Program-made: the position numbers and the translations under genes | Assembly: GCF_030269925.1 (NCBI RefSeq) | Contig: NC_085108.1 | Span: forward strand, 2,418,001 to 2,482,000 | Direction of reading: 5' to 3' | Length of the DNA stretch: 64,000 bases | Origin: Bombyx mori | Taxonomy: Eukaryota > Arthropoda > Insecta > Lepidoptera > Bombycidae | In this document: one piece after another, positions 23,701-32,255 of the stretch | Layout of the letters: each line of letters begins with the position of its first letter | How positions within the stretch are numbered: the first letter of the stretch is position 1 | The notes under the pieces: generated by a model | Databases searched by the model: none | Told to the model about the DNA's origin: nothing | What the model saw: only the letters and a program-made list of their open reading frames with translations

Positions 23701-26617
23701 AGATCTGAATTCACGAAATTTCCGCCAAATATATAGCATAGCATTTGTGTAATAATATTTACACTTGCAAGAATTTGGCATATCAATCGTTGATTACATC
23801 AGATTCCCAAAGGATGCTACGGACTACCTGCTCGTATATATATACGATGATATTGCAACAAAAAGTATCACTCAAGATATTGTCTATGCATAAATATATA
23901 AAATACAAACCTAAAATGTACAAAATAGGTTATGTTAGTAAAGACATTGCAGACGAGGCATCACAATAAGTCAATCAATGCCATTTCAATTCAATTCAAT
24001 ATCAATTGCACACAAATAATAATAAGTTTTATTCCTTGACATGTAACATTAAAATGTTATCATGGAAAATTTTCATGAAATCAAGTGCACGCTCACACAA
24101 GATAAAAGACAAGATACTCTTAGATAAATAAACATTTGTTTGAGCTAGATTAATGAAAGTACTATGTACAATTTAAGATAATTTTAATGGCATTTGTTTA
24201 AGAATATTGTTACATTTCTATCACTTTTTAATATGGAATATAGTTGAAATAGCATGTGTATACCTTTGGATCCAGATCTAATAAAAAGATCTGTCGATGC
24301 CTCCAATGAACACTACTGTAACTAAAAATTTTGAAATTCTCGTTTTTCACGCAAATCGCTTCACTATTTTAAAAGTATTACAAATTATTATTGATGGCGT
24401 TCGAAGCAAGAGTAAATCTGCTAGTTACACAAAAAAAATCATAAATATATCTGCAATAATAAAGATTTTATCAACTTTTTTGGTTTAAATGTTCCTCCTG
24501 TAAACCTACAAATTTGGGGTTCGCGTAGTGTTCATTGGAGGCATCGCTGTGATCTTTGAGTCATCATTGTTAACTGAAAATGAATAATGGTTCAGCGGAA
24601 CAAAAATTTTAAAACCAGAAAATCTTTTATCTCAAACGGCAGCTTATCAGATCTTCATCAACCTCTAACCGAATAGTCAATTTGAAAAACTTAATTGGTT
24701 GTACAAAAAATATTTAGCAAATGGCCACTGACATATTGTCTAGTAGGGTATAATATGGTAATATCTAATGAACTACAATATAAAGCATATATACAAGCCA
24801 TACCAATAATACAAACATGTAACTGTAGATTTGCAATTCTTCATAAAGAAACCATAGCAATTCCAGTGGAGTTTGTATTAAATCCATTTACATTGTTTAT
24901 GCATGATCTTGAGGAGTGATTTATTTAAAGACGGCAAAGCAAAAGTGTAAAAGCTTGGGTTTTTAGTCAAATGAGATTTTCATTTTGTCCCGCATTTCAT
25001 CCACATAAGCATCCGCATATTCAGAAAGTATATTAACAGATTTAACACAGGCTAAGACATCACATATCATAAGTATCATATAACTATTTTATTGCTTTTG
25101 ATGAAAACAATTGTTTGATGGTGAGTAGTCAAATAGTCAAGTATACAAGTATATCAGCAATGAATGCCAAGTGTGTTCTCACTCAATACATGTCACATCT
25201 CAATATTAGCATGACTAATCATTTTAGAAAGTCCATATATTTGTAAAACCACTTGGTTGGGGGCTATTCAATTAACGTTACTGAAATGTATCAGCACTCA
25301 TCTTTACTATTTTTACTTTTAAAAATAAACACTACAGATCCTGTTAATAGGCTTACCCACATTGCTCTTGTTCATATATTAGCACTGGAAATCAATTGGC
25401 CGTTTCTGACCCTCAAATATCAAAGTGCTAACATATCTAAAGCCCGTGAAAGGAGAAGTAATTACATTACTACGTTAAATATTTCTATATAGTTTTTGTA
25501 ATAATTGATAAGCAGCAAGCAATCTTAGGGAAAATCTGTCATGACTCCTACATGTAACAAACATCAAATGTAAGCCATAATTTTACTCAGTACACTTTGG
25601 AACTATATAGGTAAACTACAAATTAGTATTTGGTATTCATAAACTCACACGTCACTATTAAAACTAGAATGGCTTTCTCAAGAATTGATTAGGTAATCCA
25701 CTTTTGGATGTTCTGTGTGTATTTTTTTATTTGTTTTATTTTCATGCCTTTTCACTGGGATTAGTCTTAAATAAAATCTAAAATCAATTGTTTATACATT
25801 GAACACGGTGATGTGAAATCTGAAGATGACATTCAAAAATTACGCCATTTTTTATTTATTTGTGAGGCCATAAATTAGCGTAATAATATTTGTGATCATA
25901 ATTACAAGAGTGAGTAATACCTATAGCATATTTTTTACGAAGGAAAACGTGTACTATTTATAGAAACATCAACCGTTTTTAGATTAATCACGTACCTACA
26001 TAGTCGTCCCACATTATGTTTTGAAAGCGAGGTATGTCTACTTAAATCGAATAGGGGTTAACGTAGCTAACCAAAACAATAAAATTAACAGATGTCCTTG
26101 AAACACGATTCGAATGGAAAATTCCAGTCACCATTACAAACGATGGTGTATTTAACGAACATAAAAAAAACTTTTTCTGCCAAAATAGGACACCATGTTT
26201 GTTTAGATGACATTTTACCTTAGTAAGTCACAACCCAAAATCGTAAAAAAATTATATCTATAATTCAAAAAAATATGTATCAAAATGTGTATGTATGGAC
26301 GTTCACTTCGCCGATTTTGTTGCAAAGGTTGCAACACGAAGGTATTTTCAGATGACGTATTAAAACAGAATATTTTCGTCAACGTAAGACATTTCCAAAA
26401 TAAGTAATAATAAACGGTGTGTTAATATACACTGTGTCTGTGTGTTTTGTAAAATAATTGGGTTATTAAACTTTATATATGATTGATAAAAATAGTAGGT
26501 AGGTACTTACGAATAAACCTTCTCGACCTGTTTGGTCTCGACGGAGTCCACACCATTTCCATTGTAGTATTTACTAATACTACTACTACAATTTAATTGT
26601 TGTATTAACATCGTCAT
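8702..26617 (-). CDS. OAZ: Ornithine decarboxylase antizyme, seven exons with +1 frameshift
   Basis: Binds ornithine decarboxylase monomers, delivers them to the 26S proteasome without ubiquitin, and lowers polyamine uptake. CDS exons (minus): 26617-26511, 16541-16440, 15294-15193, 14467-14358, 13374-13279, 9692-9580 and 8858-8702. All junctions are GT-AG and phases agree. The first frame gives 72 codons ending 'LWWS' then UGA; a +1 shift at UCC-UGA continues to 261 aa. The conserved C-terminal domain is clear: 'VIRWEAVVHNNMMYLRVPG' (exons 5-6), 'GSKDSFMLLLDFAEE' (exon 6) and 'RATLLRTFMFMGFQV' (exon 7). There are two in-frame AUGs (codons 1 and 3), with an upstream in-frame stop at codon -6. 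Intron 1 spans 9.97 kb. Introns carry Bm1 copies, a Helitron, LINEs and a GT microsatellite. Expression is expected to respond to polyamines through the shift. Length is near that of other insect antizymes. Confidence 0.93.
8917..9151 (+). repeat. Bm1 SINE, 3' two-thirds
   Basis: Typical start 'CTGGTGGTAGGACC' and A-rich end, lying in antizyme intron 6 just 58 bp upstream of the last exon. Confidence 0.85.
9165..9383 (+). repeat. Bm1 SINE, 3' part, next to the preceding copy
   Basis: Starts at 'CACGGGTAGGTACC', without the usual first 30 bases, directly after the A-rich tail of the previous copy and in the same direction. Confidence 0.85.
9731..10464 (-). mobile_element. Family M1 element, copy 2, interrupted by a MITE
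   Basis: Inverted relative to copies at 3091 and 59114: it starts 'TGAAGTGAAACGTG' and ends 'GTGTGAATTGCACACATG'. It is split by a 349-bp insertion (10038-10386). The uninterrupted copies show the empty site. Confidence 0.65.
10038..10386. mobile_element. MITE with long terminal inverted repeats, nested in family M1
   Basis: Ends are inverted: left 'CGACGCTTGAAAGGCAAACG' against right '...GCCCTTCAAGCGTCG', about 35 bp with few mismatches, flanked by ATAT on both sides (10034-10037, 10387-10390). The left end is tandemly duplicated with a 94-bp period (10038 and 10132). No ORF of substance, so non-autonomous. Confidence 0.8.
10468..10585 (-). mobile_element. Jockey/CR1-type LINE (family A), 3' end
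   Basis: Poly(T) on the plus strand, then the inverted family 3'UTR ('GGCAGACGAGC', 'AGCAATGCCAGGGGC') and a diverged coding end. Confidence 0.7.
10628..10872 (+). repeat. tRNA-derived SINE (not Bm1)
   Basis: The head has A-box-like 'GGTGTAGTGGTTAAGG' and B-box 'GGTTCGATTCCCATATC'. The body carries the lepidopteran SINE signature 'TGGGTTTTTATTATC' and 'AGTACCCATATAGCACAGGG', ending in an ATT-rich tail. No tRNA cloverleaf with an intact anticodon arm is evident. Confidence 0.65.
11141..11340 (+). repeat. Bm1 SINE, 3' part
   Basis: From 'CACCCCGCCTATTTCTG' to an A tail. It lies in antizyme intron 5. Confidence 0.85.
11660..11899 (-). repeat. Bm1 SINE inserted in another SINE
   Basis: Minus-oriented 3' part of Bm1. 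It is flanked by imperfect direct repeats of about 18-20 bp ('ATGTGTCATCTGGCCCC' before 11660, 'ATGTGTCATCCGGCCC' after 11899), the long target duplication expected of L1-like retroposition. Confidence 0.8.
11905..12068 (-). repeat. tRNA-derived SINE (not Bm1)
   Basis: On the minus strand, the head 'GGTGGTGCAGTGGTTAACGC' and B-box 'GGGTTCGATTCCCATATC' resemble the element at 10628, followed by a body ending 'CCTAATTTAGGGCCGG'. The anticodon stem is not convincing, so I do not call a tRNA gene. Confidence 0.55.
12668..13088 (+). mobile_element. Lep1-type non-autonomous Helitron
   Basis: Starts 'TCTATATATTAATA', ends 'CGGGACCTCTAG', with a hairpin (TCGAATTTCGA) just before the end, and sits between A and T as Helitrons do. 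No transposase ORF. About 420 bp; same family as seven other pieces here. Confidence 0.85.
13482..13678 (+). repeat. Bm1 SINE with internal deletion
   Basis: Canonical ends, but the 'GAAGCAGTAATGCG...GGGGCAG' block is deleted after 'CTGCCG'. Intronic (antizyme intron 4). Confidence 0.85.
13757..13852 (-). mobile_element. Jockey/CR1-type LINE (family A), extreme 3' end
   Basis: Only the tail and about 85 bp of 3'UTR and last codons are present ('GCCCATGGACTTCAGCAATG'). Confidence 0.75.
14183..14300 (-). repeat. Degenerate Bm1 3' fragment
   Basis: 'TTGCTTAGACGGATG' to 'CCACCCAACTTGAG' follows the Bm1 3' end with about one change in six. Confidence 0.6.
14732..14965 (+). repeat. tRNA-derived SINE (not Bm1)
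   Basis: Head 'TGGTGTAGTGGTAAGTG' and B-box 'GGGTTCGAATCCCGCC', then a body with 'TCTGGTACCTGTAACACAAG' and an ATTT-rich tail. It lies in antizyme intron 3. Confidence 0.65.
15112..15150. repeat. (GT)n microsatellite
   Basis: An interrupted GT run in antizyme intron 3, just downstream of the frameshift exon. Likely length-polymorphic. Confidence 0.8.
15284..15294 (-). promoter_or_regulatory. OAZ: +1 programmed ribosomal frameshift site of antizyme
   Basis: On the minus strand the start of exon 3 reads G-TGG-TCC-TGA-T. Frame 0 ends at TGA (15287-15285). Skipping one base after TCC opens the frame GAT GTC CCT GCT, which leads into the conserved antizyme domain. UCC-UGA followed by U is the conserved antizyme shift sequence. 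In the family, polyamines raise shift efficiency and close a feedback loop. Splicing places the TGG-TGG-TCC-TGA context across the exon 2/3 junction. Confidence 0.93.
15703..15945 (+). repeat. Bm1 SINE, 3' part, diverged
   Basis: Complete from 'CTGGTGATTGGAAG' to the A-rich end, with scattered substitutions. Confidence 0.8.
15975..16283 (-). mobile_element. Jockey-type LINE (family B), 3' end
   Basis: Inverted terminus 'CCCCTACCTCTAAGC' followed by the family 3'UTR and last codons (VISDPPDPLTVLL-like). It stops about 155 bp short of antizyme exon 2. Confidence 0.8.
16660..16948 (+). mobile_element. LINE 3' end with ATT-repeat tail
   Basis: The plus strand encodes 'RWVDEIKSVAGPHWSRMANN' and then 'EYWQSLEEAFVERQ', the common C-terminus of an RTE-like LINE group, stop, a short 3'UTR and a (TTA)n tail instead of poly(A). 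Confidence 0.7.
16960..17185 (+). mobile_element. RTE-type LINE 3' fragment
   Basis: Diverged relative of 61325-61740: 'TTGGTCCGACCAGATCCGC', then 'AATGGAGAAGGATCGTGCG' and 'CCCTCAGCAGTGAGGAA' in the same order. Frames are broken. Confidence 0.65.
17546..17761 (-). pseudogene. Transposon ORF C-terminus remnant (71 codons)
   Basis: An ATG-started minus frame with 'GPWGPEAKKFLTEISKRL' and 'FAQRVSLAVQRGNVASILG'. The second block resembles the end of repeat-encoded proteins I have seen in moth genomes, but I cannot name the element. Isolated, without visible ends, inside antizyme intron 1; probably not a host gene. Confidence 0.35.
18394..18640 (+). repeat. Bm1 SINE, 3' part, near consensus
   Basis: Almost consensus over its length, suggesting a young copy, with a small 'CAAACAGG' insertion-type change near the end. 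Confidence 0.9.
19599..20091 (+). other. ORF-rich patch of unknown origin
   Basis: Two overlapping plus frames (82 and 79 codons) in different phases, less AT-rich than the surroundings and directly upstream of a LINE end. This could be a decayed mobile element. No motif recognised. Confidence 0.2.
20182..20645 (+). mobile_element. Jockey/CR1-type LINE (family A), 3' end
   Basis: Starts in the coding region ('IVDNPILTDRLEPLGLRRDF') and continues open to the family stop at 20578-20580 ('GIAEVHGRR'), then 3'UTR and poly(A). More than 95% identical by eye to the last 128 codons of the 37.05-40.73 kb element. 5' truncated; young. Confidence 0.9.
21475..21690 (-). mobile_element. Retroposon tail (family C)
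   Basis: Shares with 22035 and 41055 the blocks 'GGAGGCCTTTCCA', 'AACAGCTGCCC' and 'GGATCGGAATCGCGACCC'. The last is also in family B, so it is probably a related LINE 3' end. Orientation inferred from family B. Confidence 0.5.
22035..22260 (-). mobile_element. Retroposon tail (family C), diverged
   Basis: 'TTACTAGTGGCCCG' start as at 41067, then the same block order with more substitutions. Overlaps a meaningless 60-codon frame. Confidence 0.45.
24295..24546. mobile_element. 252-bp MITE with perfect 22-bp terminal inverted repeats
   Basis: The left end 'CGATGCCTCCAATG...' is the exact inverse of the right end '...CATTGGAGGCATCG' over 22 bases. Both sides are flanked by CTGT (24291-24294, 24547-24550), a probable 4-bp target duplication. 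The interior is AT-rich without coding capacity. Confidence 0.8.
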
Positions 26618-26890
26618 CTTGGAGAGACGTAATTAAGCCTTGAAAATAACTTGGGGGAAAAATTACGGCGCAAACCGTTAGGCCGCAGCGGAATTGCGTT
26701 GCACACAAAGTCGTAACACGTATGAATCTTTGTTCAAGTTTGTTCAAAATTAGGCTCTTCAGTGTTGCTCAGTTTAAAAATAATTCATGATAGATTTATT
26801 TTAATAATTTTAATTTATTTCATATTGTGTAACTGCTTACAATTGAAAAAACATACTTTTAATTTGTAAATGCCAAATAATCAATTTATG
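26618..26890. promoter_or_regulatory. Putative antizyme 5' flank
   Basis: The region just upstream of the antizyme start on the minus strand. No clear TATA box is seen at a useful distance, as is common for housekeeping genes. The start of transcription cannot be fixed from sequence. Confidence 0.3.
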
Positions 26891-27178
26891 ATATATGAGT
26901 CGACTATTATCAAAGGCGGCAATCTGACTTTTGGACAATGATTGGTAAATCAGAAAAACGAATTATTGACTTTGTATTCCATTGGCAGTCACAAAACTCT
27001 TCGGAACTACATCTTAGATAAATAACAGGTTAACTATTAACCTTTATTTAATGCAGGTTTTTAACCGTATTCTTTGAAGGAGACGATTATATTCAAACAA
27101 ATCTGTATTGACATATCAATAAAATTTTTTTGTCCAAATGCACAGATTGCCACCTTTGATAATAGACGACTCATATAT
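26891..27178. mobile_element. 288-bp MITE with about 37-bp inverted ends
   Basis: Left 'ATATATGAGTCGACTATTAT' and right '...AATAGACGACTCATATAT' are inverse with a few mismatches, extending inward through 'AAAGGCGGCAATCTG' / 'CAGATTGCCACCTTT' and 'TTGGACAA' / 'TTGTCCAA'. AT-rich interior. Confidence 0.7.
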
Positions 27179-27341
27179 TAATTATATTATAAAGGATCAT
27201 TCAAAAGCAAGCGATCGATCAAGCAAAGCAGATCTTTCAAAAGCGGTTAAATGGATTGCATATCTTTTGTCAAAACGCAATTTGAATCAAAAGTGGCTGG
27301 CAAAGGACCCTGTCCTATTTTCAGTATTAGATAAATAAGAT
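27179..27341 (+). other. Short lysine-rich open frame of unknown nature
   Basis: The frame that starts in the right MITE arm continues through 'SKADLSKAVKWIAYLLSKRN' and 'QKWLAKDPVLFSVLDK' to a stop. Its amino-acid order is less random than other small frames here. It has no obvious splice acceptor or match. It could be an exon or a transposon remnant. Confidence 0.2.
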
Positions 27342-27424
27342 AATTGTGCAAACGTAACATACCTAACTCTAGTTAATTATCTAGTCAATCGCAAAAGAGA
27401 CTTTCAAGTTTGAAGGGAGCAGAC

Positions 27425-28275
27425 TTTATACAATACAATAGTGGCGCATCGACGTCGTCCTCACAAGAGCATAACCATTCTCTGTAAAAGTCGCCCTCCC
27501 AACACTACTGCTAGTACCTCGTCACGGACTATGCGCGGTAACTCCATTCCCAGCATCAAAATTTTTAGTAAGATCATACCATGGACTTCGAAGGCCAAGT
27601 ACCTAGGCACCACCCTCGACAGAGGGATAACATTCGGTCCTCACATTTAATCAGTAGGCGACCGGGCCGCGTTCCACCACAGCCGACTCTACCCCATGAT
27701 CTGCAAGCGAAGTAAATTGTTCCTTTGTAACAAGGTGACACTCTAAAAAATTGCATACGTTCAGTCACGCGGCCCGTATGCACATAAACTCTCTCCAGAT
27801 CATACAATCCCATTTCTGCAGGATATCTGTCGGAGCACCGTGGTACGTGAGGAATGCTTACCTTGACGGCGATCTAAATAAAATTTAGAACCGATACGTA
27901 AGCACCTTAAAGAAGCGTCAGAACGCTACTCCGACAAAGCAGCGTGTCACTATAATACTCTTATGGTGGCCGCCGTTCATTATCTATCCGAAGCATCACT
28001 TGTCGGATCCCCCGGATCCACTCTGTGCTTTTAGACCTGAGGGGGCACCTAGTTGATTACAACAATGCGTTCGACGAATGAACTAACCCACATACAGAGC
28101 CCACTGAGTTTCTCTCCGAATCTTCTCAGTGGGTTGCAATTCTGATACCGCGGTAGATTCTGCGAAGTACTACTCTTGCTAAAACGAATGTTAGCAAATC
28201 CTCTCAGGTTGGGCCCGTGAGCTCACTTACCCGTCAGGGTGTAGCTAAAATAGCCCTCTAGTCTACCATCGAATA
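27425..28275 (+). mobile_element. Jockey-type LINE (family B), long degraded 3' copy
   Basis: Pieces of the coding end survive in several frames: 'AKYLGTTLDRGITFGPH', 'SRLYPMICKRSK', 'GAPWYVRNAYLDGDL', 'DPPDPLCAF'. Then comes the family 3'UTR (28085-28275). Several frameshifts and stops; old. Confidence 0.75.
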
Positions 28276-29384
28276 GATTGAGTTAAAAATAAATAAATAA
28301 TAACAATGATGATAAAACAATTGAGACTTAAATCTTTTATCTTATGAAAGGTGTTGGCATTCACTTTGTGACTTTTAAGAGTTCCGTTTATTACTGAAAA
28401 CTAGGTGTTGAGGGGCTCTCTCTTTTGAGTTACTGATAGTGAAAACAGTTAAACACATTTTATAGTTGCTGCCCAGTGCTTAGCAATGCATTAATAACAA
28501 ACAAAATCATTTTAATGCGACTGGTCTCAAAAAATAAAACGCATCTAAACTAAATCGATACAAAAAAAACACACACAAAATAATCACAAATATATTATAT
28601 TTTGTATTTTTTTTAATATGGCAACATATACTTGTTAAATCTGTGTGCATACGTAAGTAATTTAAAAGAGAGCCTGGTTACGTGAAAAATAATAATACTT
28701 CAGAACCACTACAACATGTCCGTATAATACAAGTTTTCCATAATGGCCACCGGAAGCATGACGTATGTCATTCTAAGACTACATTCCGTTTCAAACAATA
28801 TTTTGCTAAAACAGATCCAGAAATATTATAAAAATAGAATTCTATAATTTGATTTAAAAAAAAACAATATCCACTAGTAAAACTATAAATCGTTCAATAA
28901 AAAAACTGCGTGATCCATTCTAATGACGTAATCAACGAAGCGAACGAAGTTAGCTGCGCATGTATCGATCCAACAAACTCACCGGTTTCGAAATATCAAG
29001 GAAGGCATACTCTTTGACGAATCAATATTTTTAAATCTTTCTTGTATCATATAACTCGATGCCGGTAAGGCAAATAACGTCATTACTATACTTTCACTTC
29101 ACAGCCCTCGGTAACAATCACTCCGACTCACAGAGAATAATATTTCGGGTTGTTCATACAGCTGCACATTAAAATCGATTTCGCGTTGAAAATAATCGAT
29201 GTGCCTGTTAAACGACATTCAGACTTGGAGGCGAACCGTGGACTACCAGTTTGCCGCATTCACCCCCGCTTATATACAATCATAGATATGTACACCCCTA
29301 CTGGTGTTTTTAGGGAGCATTAGGTACGGTTCATACTGGCTGAAAAGTTTTATATTATATACTGTTAGCCTTGTTTCTGACTTT
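28276..29384. other. No feature recognised
   Basis: AT-rich intergenic sequence without repeats or coding that I can identify. Confidence 0.3.
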
Positions 29385-29475
29385 AGGTTGGCGGAGCCTA
29401 CGATCTTGCGATTGCATGCAGCAGAGATGCGAATGTTGCGATGGATGTGTGAATTAACGAGAATGAATAGAATAC
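29385..29475 (+). mobile_element. RTE-type LINE fragment
   Basis: Encodes 'LRLHAAEMRMLRWMCELTRM', the well-conserved post-RT motif of RTE-group LINEs. Confidence 0.6.
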
Positions 29476-29477
29476 GT

Positions 29478-29660
29478 GTTGCCCCACTTCCACTTTCTCC
29501 GAGCAATCACTTTGGCTATGTCATTAAAACTAATTCTTCTGCGAGTTTCGGTATTGCACATTCTATCCCGAAGAGAAATGCCTAAAAAGGCGAGGCTCTT
29601 TGCGAGACTTGTATTTTCGTCATAATTTGCTTTGTGAGCGTACATGTCTTGACCCCGTAT
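29478..29660 (-). mobile_element. LINE fragment, opposite strand
   Basis: The minus strand encodes 'GISLRDRMCNTETRRRISFN' and 'ARRKWKWG', the post-RT segment of an RTE-like LINE, directly abutting the plus-strand fragment to its left. Confidence 0.6.
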
Positions 29661-29677
29661 ACCATCACTGGGAGAAT

Positions 29678-29915
29678 ACTGGTTGTAGGACCTCTTGTGA
29701 GTCAGCACCGTTAGGTACCAACGCCCTGCCTATTTCAGTCGTGAAGCAGTAATTTGTTTCGGTTTGAAGGCTGGAGCATCCGTTGTAACTATACTGAGAT
29801 CTTAAAACTCATATCTCAAGGTGGGTGGTGGCATTTACGTAGTAGATGTCTTTGAGCTCCGGTAACCATTTAACATCAGGTGGGCAGTGAGGTCTTCCAT
29901 CCATCTATGCGATAG
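29678..29915 (+). repeat. Bm1 SINE, 3' part, diverged
   Basis: All consensus blocks are present with scattered changes ('CTGGTTGTAGGACC' to 'CCATCTATGCGATAG'). Confidence 0.8.
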
Positions 29916-30555
29916 TAAAAAAAATTACAATGCTCCAATATCTGACGACCTAATCAAAATGGATTATTGGTAAGGACTGCGAAAGGCAAGAGACCAAAAA
30001 GAATAGAGAGCATGTGATGAGACCTACAGTCAGCATTGGGGGGAAACAGGTTGAAGAAGAGTGACAGACAGACATTACAAAGACATTTTTGTACCATCTT
30101 ATAAACTGGAATAAATATTTCGTACTAGAAATATATTATAGGACTTACAATACGCCCAATGCATAATGCCATCAAAGTTCTGTTGGTAAAAGCTCTTTTT
30201 GATTTGGCTGTATTTTATTAAAATACCATCTATATTGTCCTTCATAGCACAATTCGTTTTGAACTAACTACATTGTGTTTACCATATAAAGTGTAATGGA
30301 CATGAGGTCAGCTGCTATGCCCTGGCGCCAACCATCCCGACAAGAGACGTATTAACACGCCTCCTTCCATCACGGCCACCAGTCAAAGCCAACAAAGGGA
30401 GGATAGTGACAATAAAACAAGCCTTGCCAGCCATTTCTACTCGCTTTCTGCTTTCTCGCACAAATAAAAGAACTTGTCGTTACGGTGCTGGTTTTTCTGT
30501 CGCATCATTTACTACAAAAGTATTCTATCCTAATTTATATCATAAGATGAAATTT
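29916..30555. other. Mostly unrecognised; possible LINE scrap at 29990-30080
   Basis: Bases 29990-30080 ('AAGAGACCAAAAAGAATAG...GGTTGAAGAAGAGTGAC') resemble the Arg/Lys-rich end of RTE-like LINEs. The rest shows nothing supported. Confidence 0.25.
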
Positions 30556-30960
30556 TATTTTTATTGCCATTACAGGCAGACCAGAAACAGCCTATGTGAT
30601 GGTGAACCATCACCGCCACTCAAAGACATTGGCAATGCTTGGGGCACATACTAACCGCTGCCTACTGCAGACGACTCTCCTCAAGCCTCGTTTGAAGATG
30701 GACGTGTGATAGCGCTCAGGCAACACCGCGTAAGGAAGTTCATTCCAAATCCGGGTGGTACGGTTTTTTTTATTATCTTTGTGGGCAGACGAGCATACAG
30801 CCCACCTGATAGTAAGTGGTCGCTGTCGCTCATGGACGTTAGCAATGCTAGGGGTAGAGCCAAGCCGCTGCATAGCGTTAAGTACTCTCCGCAAGCCTCG
30901 TTTGAAGAAGTACGTGGCAAAATATCTCTAGAAAAGCCCTTTCACTGAACACAGTGGTTC
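30556..30960 (-). mobile_element. Two nested Jockey/CR1-type LINE (family A) 3' ends
   Basis: One copy runs 30556-30760 and resumes at about 30910. A second poly(T)-headed copy (about 30763-30908) is inserted at its 'GGTACG' site, which is repeated on the other side. Both encode the 'FKRGLRRV' end in decayed form. Confidence 0.75.
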
Positions 30961-31379
30961 CAGATATGAACGAGCTATGCCTAGTAGTATGCGTACAGAT
31001 TTCGGAGTAATCAATGTAACTAAATAACTGTTGGCAAAGACCCGTTTTTAATTCAACATGGACGCTCACATTATCATGTTTATTAATTAATTAACAAGTT
31101 AATGGCGCCTATCTATTTACTAATAATGTAAATTATCTTGCATTAATTTTTGTCAGGCGCTTAAACAAATCATTATCACGACTGAATTCACATTTACAGA
31201 AAAACCTTTTGTTTGTTTATTGTTTCGTAATAATAAAGATTCTAAATTAAAAAAAGATGTGAACTGAAAAAATATCGTGAGCTTAAACTGTGTGATCGCT
31301 TTAACCGTAATCAATTTTAATTAAATAAATTTTATCAGAAACAGTTTGAATAAATGCTAAAAATAAAAATTAATTCCGT
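30961..31379. other. No feature recognised
   Basis: AT-rich sequence without supported features. Confidence 0.3.
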
Positions 31380-31535
31380 CCGTGTGCTCCGACGCTCGGT
31401 GTCGCGCGCGCGCAGTAACTCGATGACGTCACTCTGTTTACACCCCGCGCCGTACGAATGTTTTTTTTTCGTCTCAGCCAAGCGAAAAGCACCTTTAAGG
31501 ACCGCGCTAAAATAATTTAAAAATCAATAGCGAAA
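31380..31535. promoter_or_regulatory. CpG-rich patch with a cAMP-response-type site
   Basis: CpG density rises sharply (GTCGCGCGCGCGC at about 31400) and a perfect palindromic TGACGTCA lies at 31424-31431. This contrasts with the AT-rich surroundings and could be a promoter. No transcript can be assigned. Confidence 0.3.
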
Positions 31536-31539
31536 CGAA

Positions 31540-31821
31540 TTAAAGTTTCATTATAGCCGTAACGTCGACTATCGTTTGTACGCTTCTCGCGAAGGACGCC
31601 CGAAGCTGACGGGTTTTGTTTCTATTGTTCGACTTCGCGGTCGGTTTTGTGTTTAAAATTGATTTCGACTTCTCGACAACCCTGAACGGATTGCACAATC
31701 GAAATAGCTTTACGGCTTGTTGAGAGTATTCGTAAGCACGTTGCAGACTAAGTACTTCCAAACGAAGCTCACGTTTTCGCAGTCTAAGACGATTGAGACT
31801 GACGAGAGTGACTACTCCCAT
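31540..31821 (-). CDS. Unrecognised 93-codon ORF
   Basis: An ATG-started minus frame, rich in Leu/Arg/Ser ('LRLRKRELRLEVLSLQRAYE' near the start, basic end), less AT-rich than its surroundings. There are no membrane segments or known motifs. A Bm1 lies 20 bp upstream of its ATG. It may be a real small gene, an exon, or a chance frame in the CpG-rich patch. Confidence 0.25.
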   Translation of the reverse strand: MGVVTLVSLNRLRLRKRELRLEVLSLQRAYEYSQQAVKLFRLCNPFRVVEKSKSILNTKPTAKSNNRNKTRQLRASFARSVQTIVDVTAIMKL

Positions 31822-31842
31822 TTATCCAACCACAGTGTCACG

Positions 31843-32073
31843 TTTTTTTTTTTTTTTTTATTGCTTAGATGGATCGTCGAGCTCACAGCCCACTGGAGTC
31901 CATAGACATCTACAGCTTAAAAGCGCCACCCAGATATAAGTTCTAAGGTCTCAGTATAGTTACAGCGGCTGCACCACCCTCCAAACCGAAACGCATTACT
32001 GCTTCACGGCAGAAATAGTCAGAGTGGTGGTACCTACATACGCGGACTCACAAGAGGTCCTACCACCAGTAAC
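31843..32073 (-). repeat. Bm1 SINE, 3' part
   Basis: Poly(T) head then the inverted consensus. The 'ACCTGGTGTTAAGTGGTTACTG' block is shortened by a deletion. Confidence 0.85.
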
Positions 32074-32124
32074 GTGGAATACTAGTACCAGCACAAGACC
32101 GGGTTTCCAGATTACCAACCTTGA

Positions 32125-32255
32125 CTTGACCTAAATGTCTTAGTTACCAGGTCATAAAATCCCTTAAAAAAAAGCAGAATACGGACTAGAGGGTAGACAG
32201 ATTTTTCTGCCCTTAACATCCTACCCGCAGTCGTCAATCTTACCCGTGATCATGG
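32125..32255 (+). repeat. Unclassified dispersed repeat (family R), copy 1
   Basis: 'TTAGTTACCAGGTCATAAAA' and 'GACTAGAGGGTAGACAGA' also occur in order at 52965-53105, and the first block again at about 42978. Class unknown. Confidence 0.55.

Larger units (their letters stand above)
16542..26510 (-). other. Antizyme intron 1 (9.97 kb)
   Basis: Contents recognised: LINE 3' ends (16660, 16960, 20182), a LINE ORF remnant (17546), a Bm1 (18394), retroposon tails (21475, 22035) and a 252-bp MITE (24295). The stretches 17190-17545, 17762-18393, 18641-19598, 22261-24294 and 24547-26510 show nothing else I can support. The last is very AT-rich with only short low-quality ORFs. Confidence 0.7.

Noticed and set aside
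24695..25492. Two AT-rich plus ORFs of 74 and 79 codons
   Set aside because: Different frames, no splice sites or motifs, composition like the surrounding non-coding DNA.
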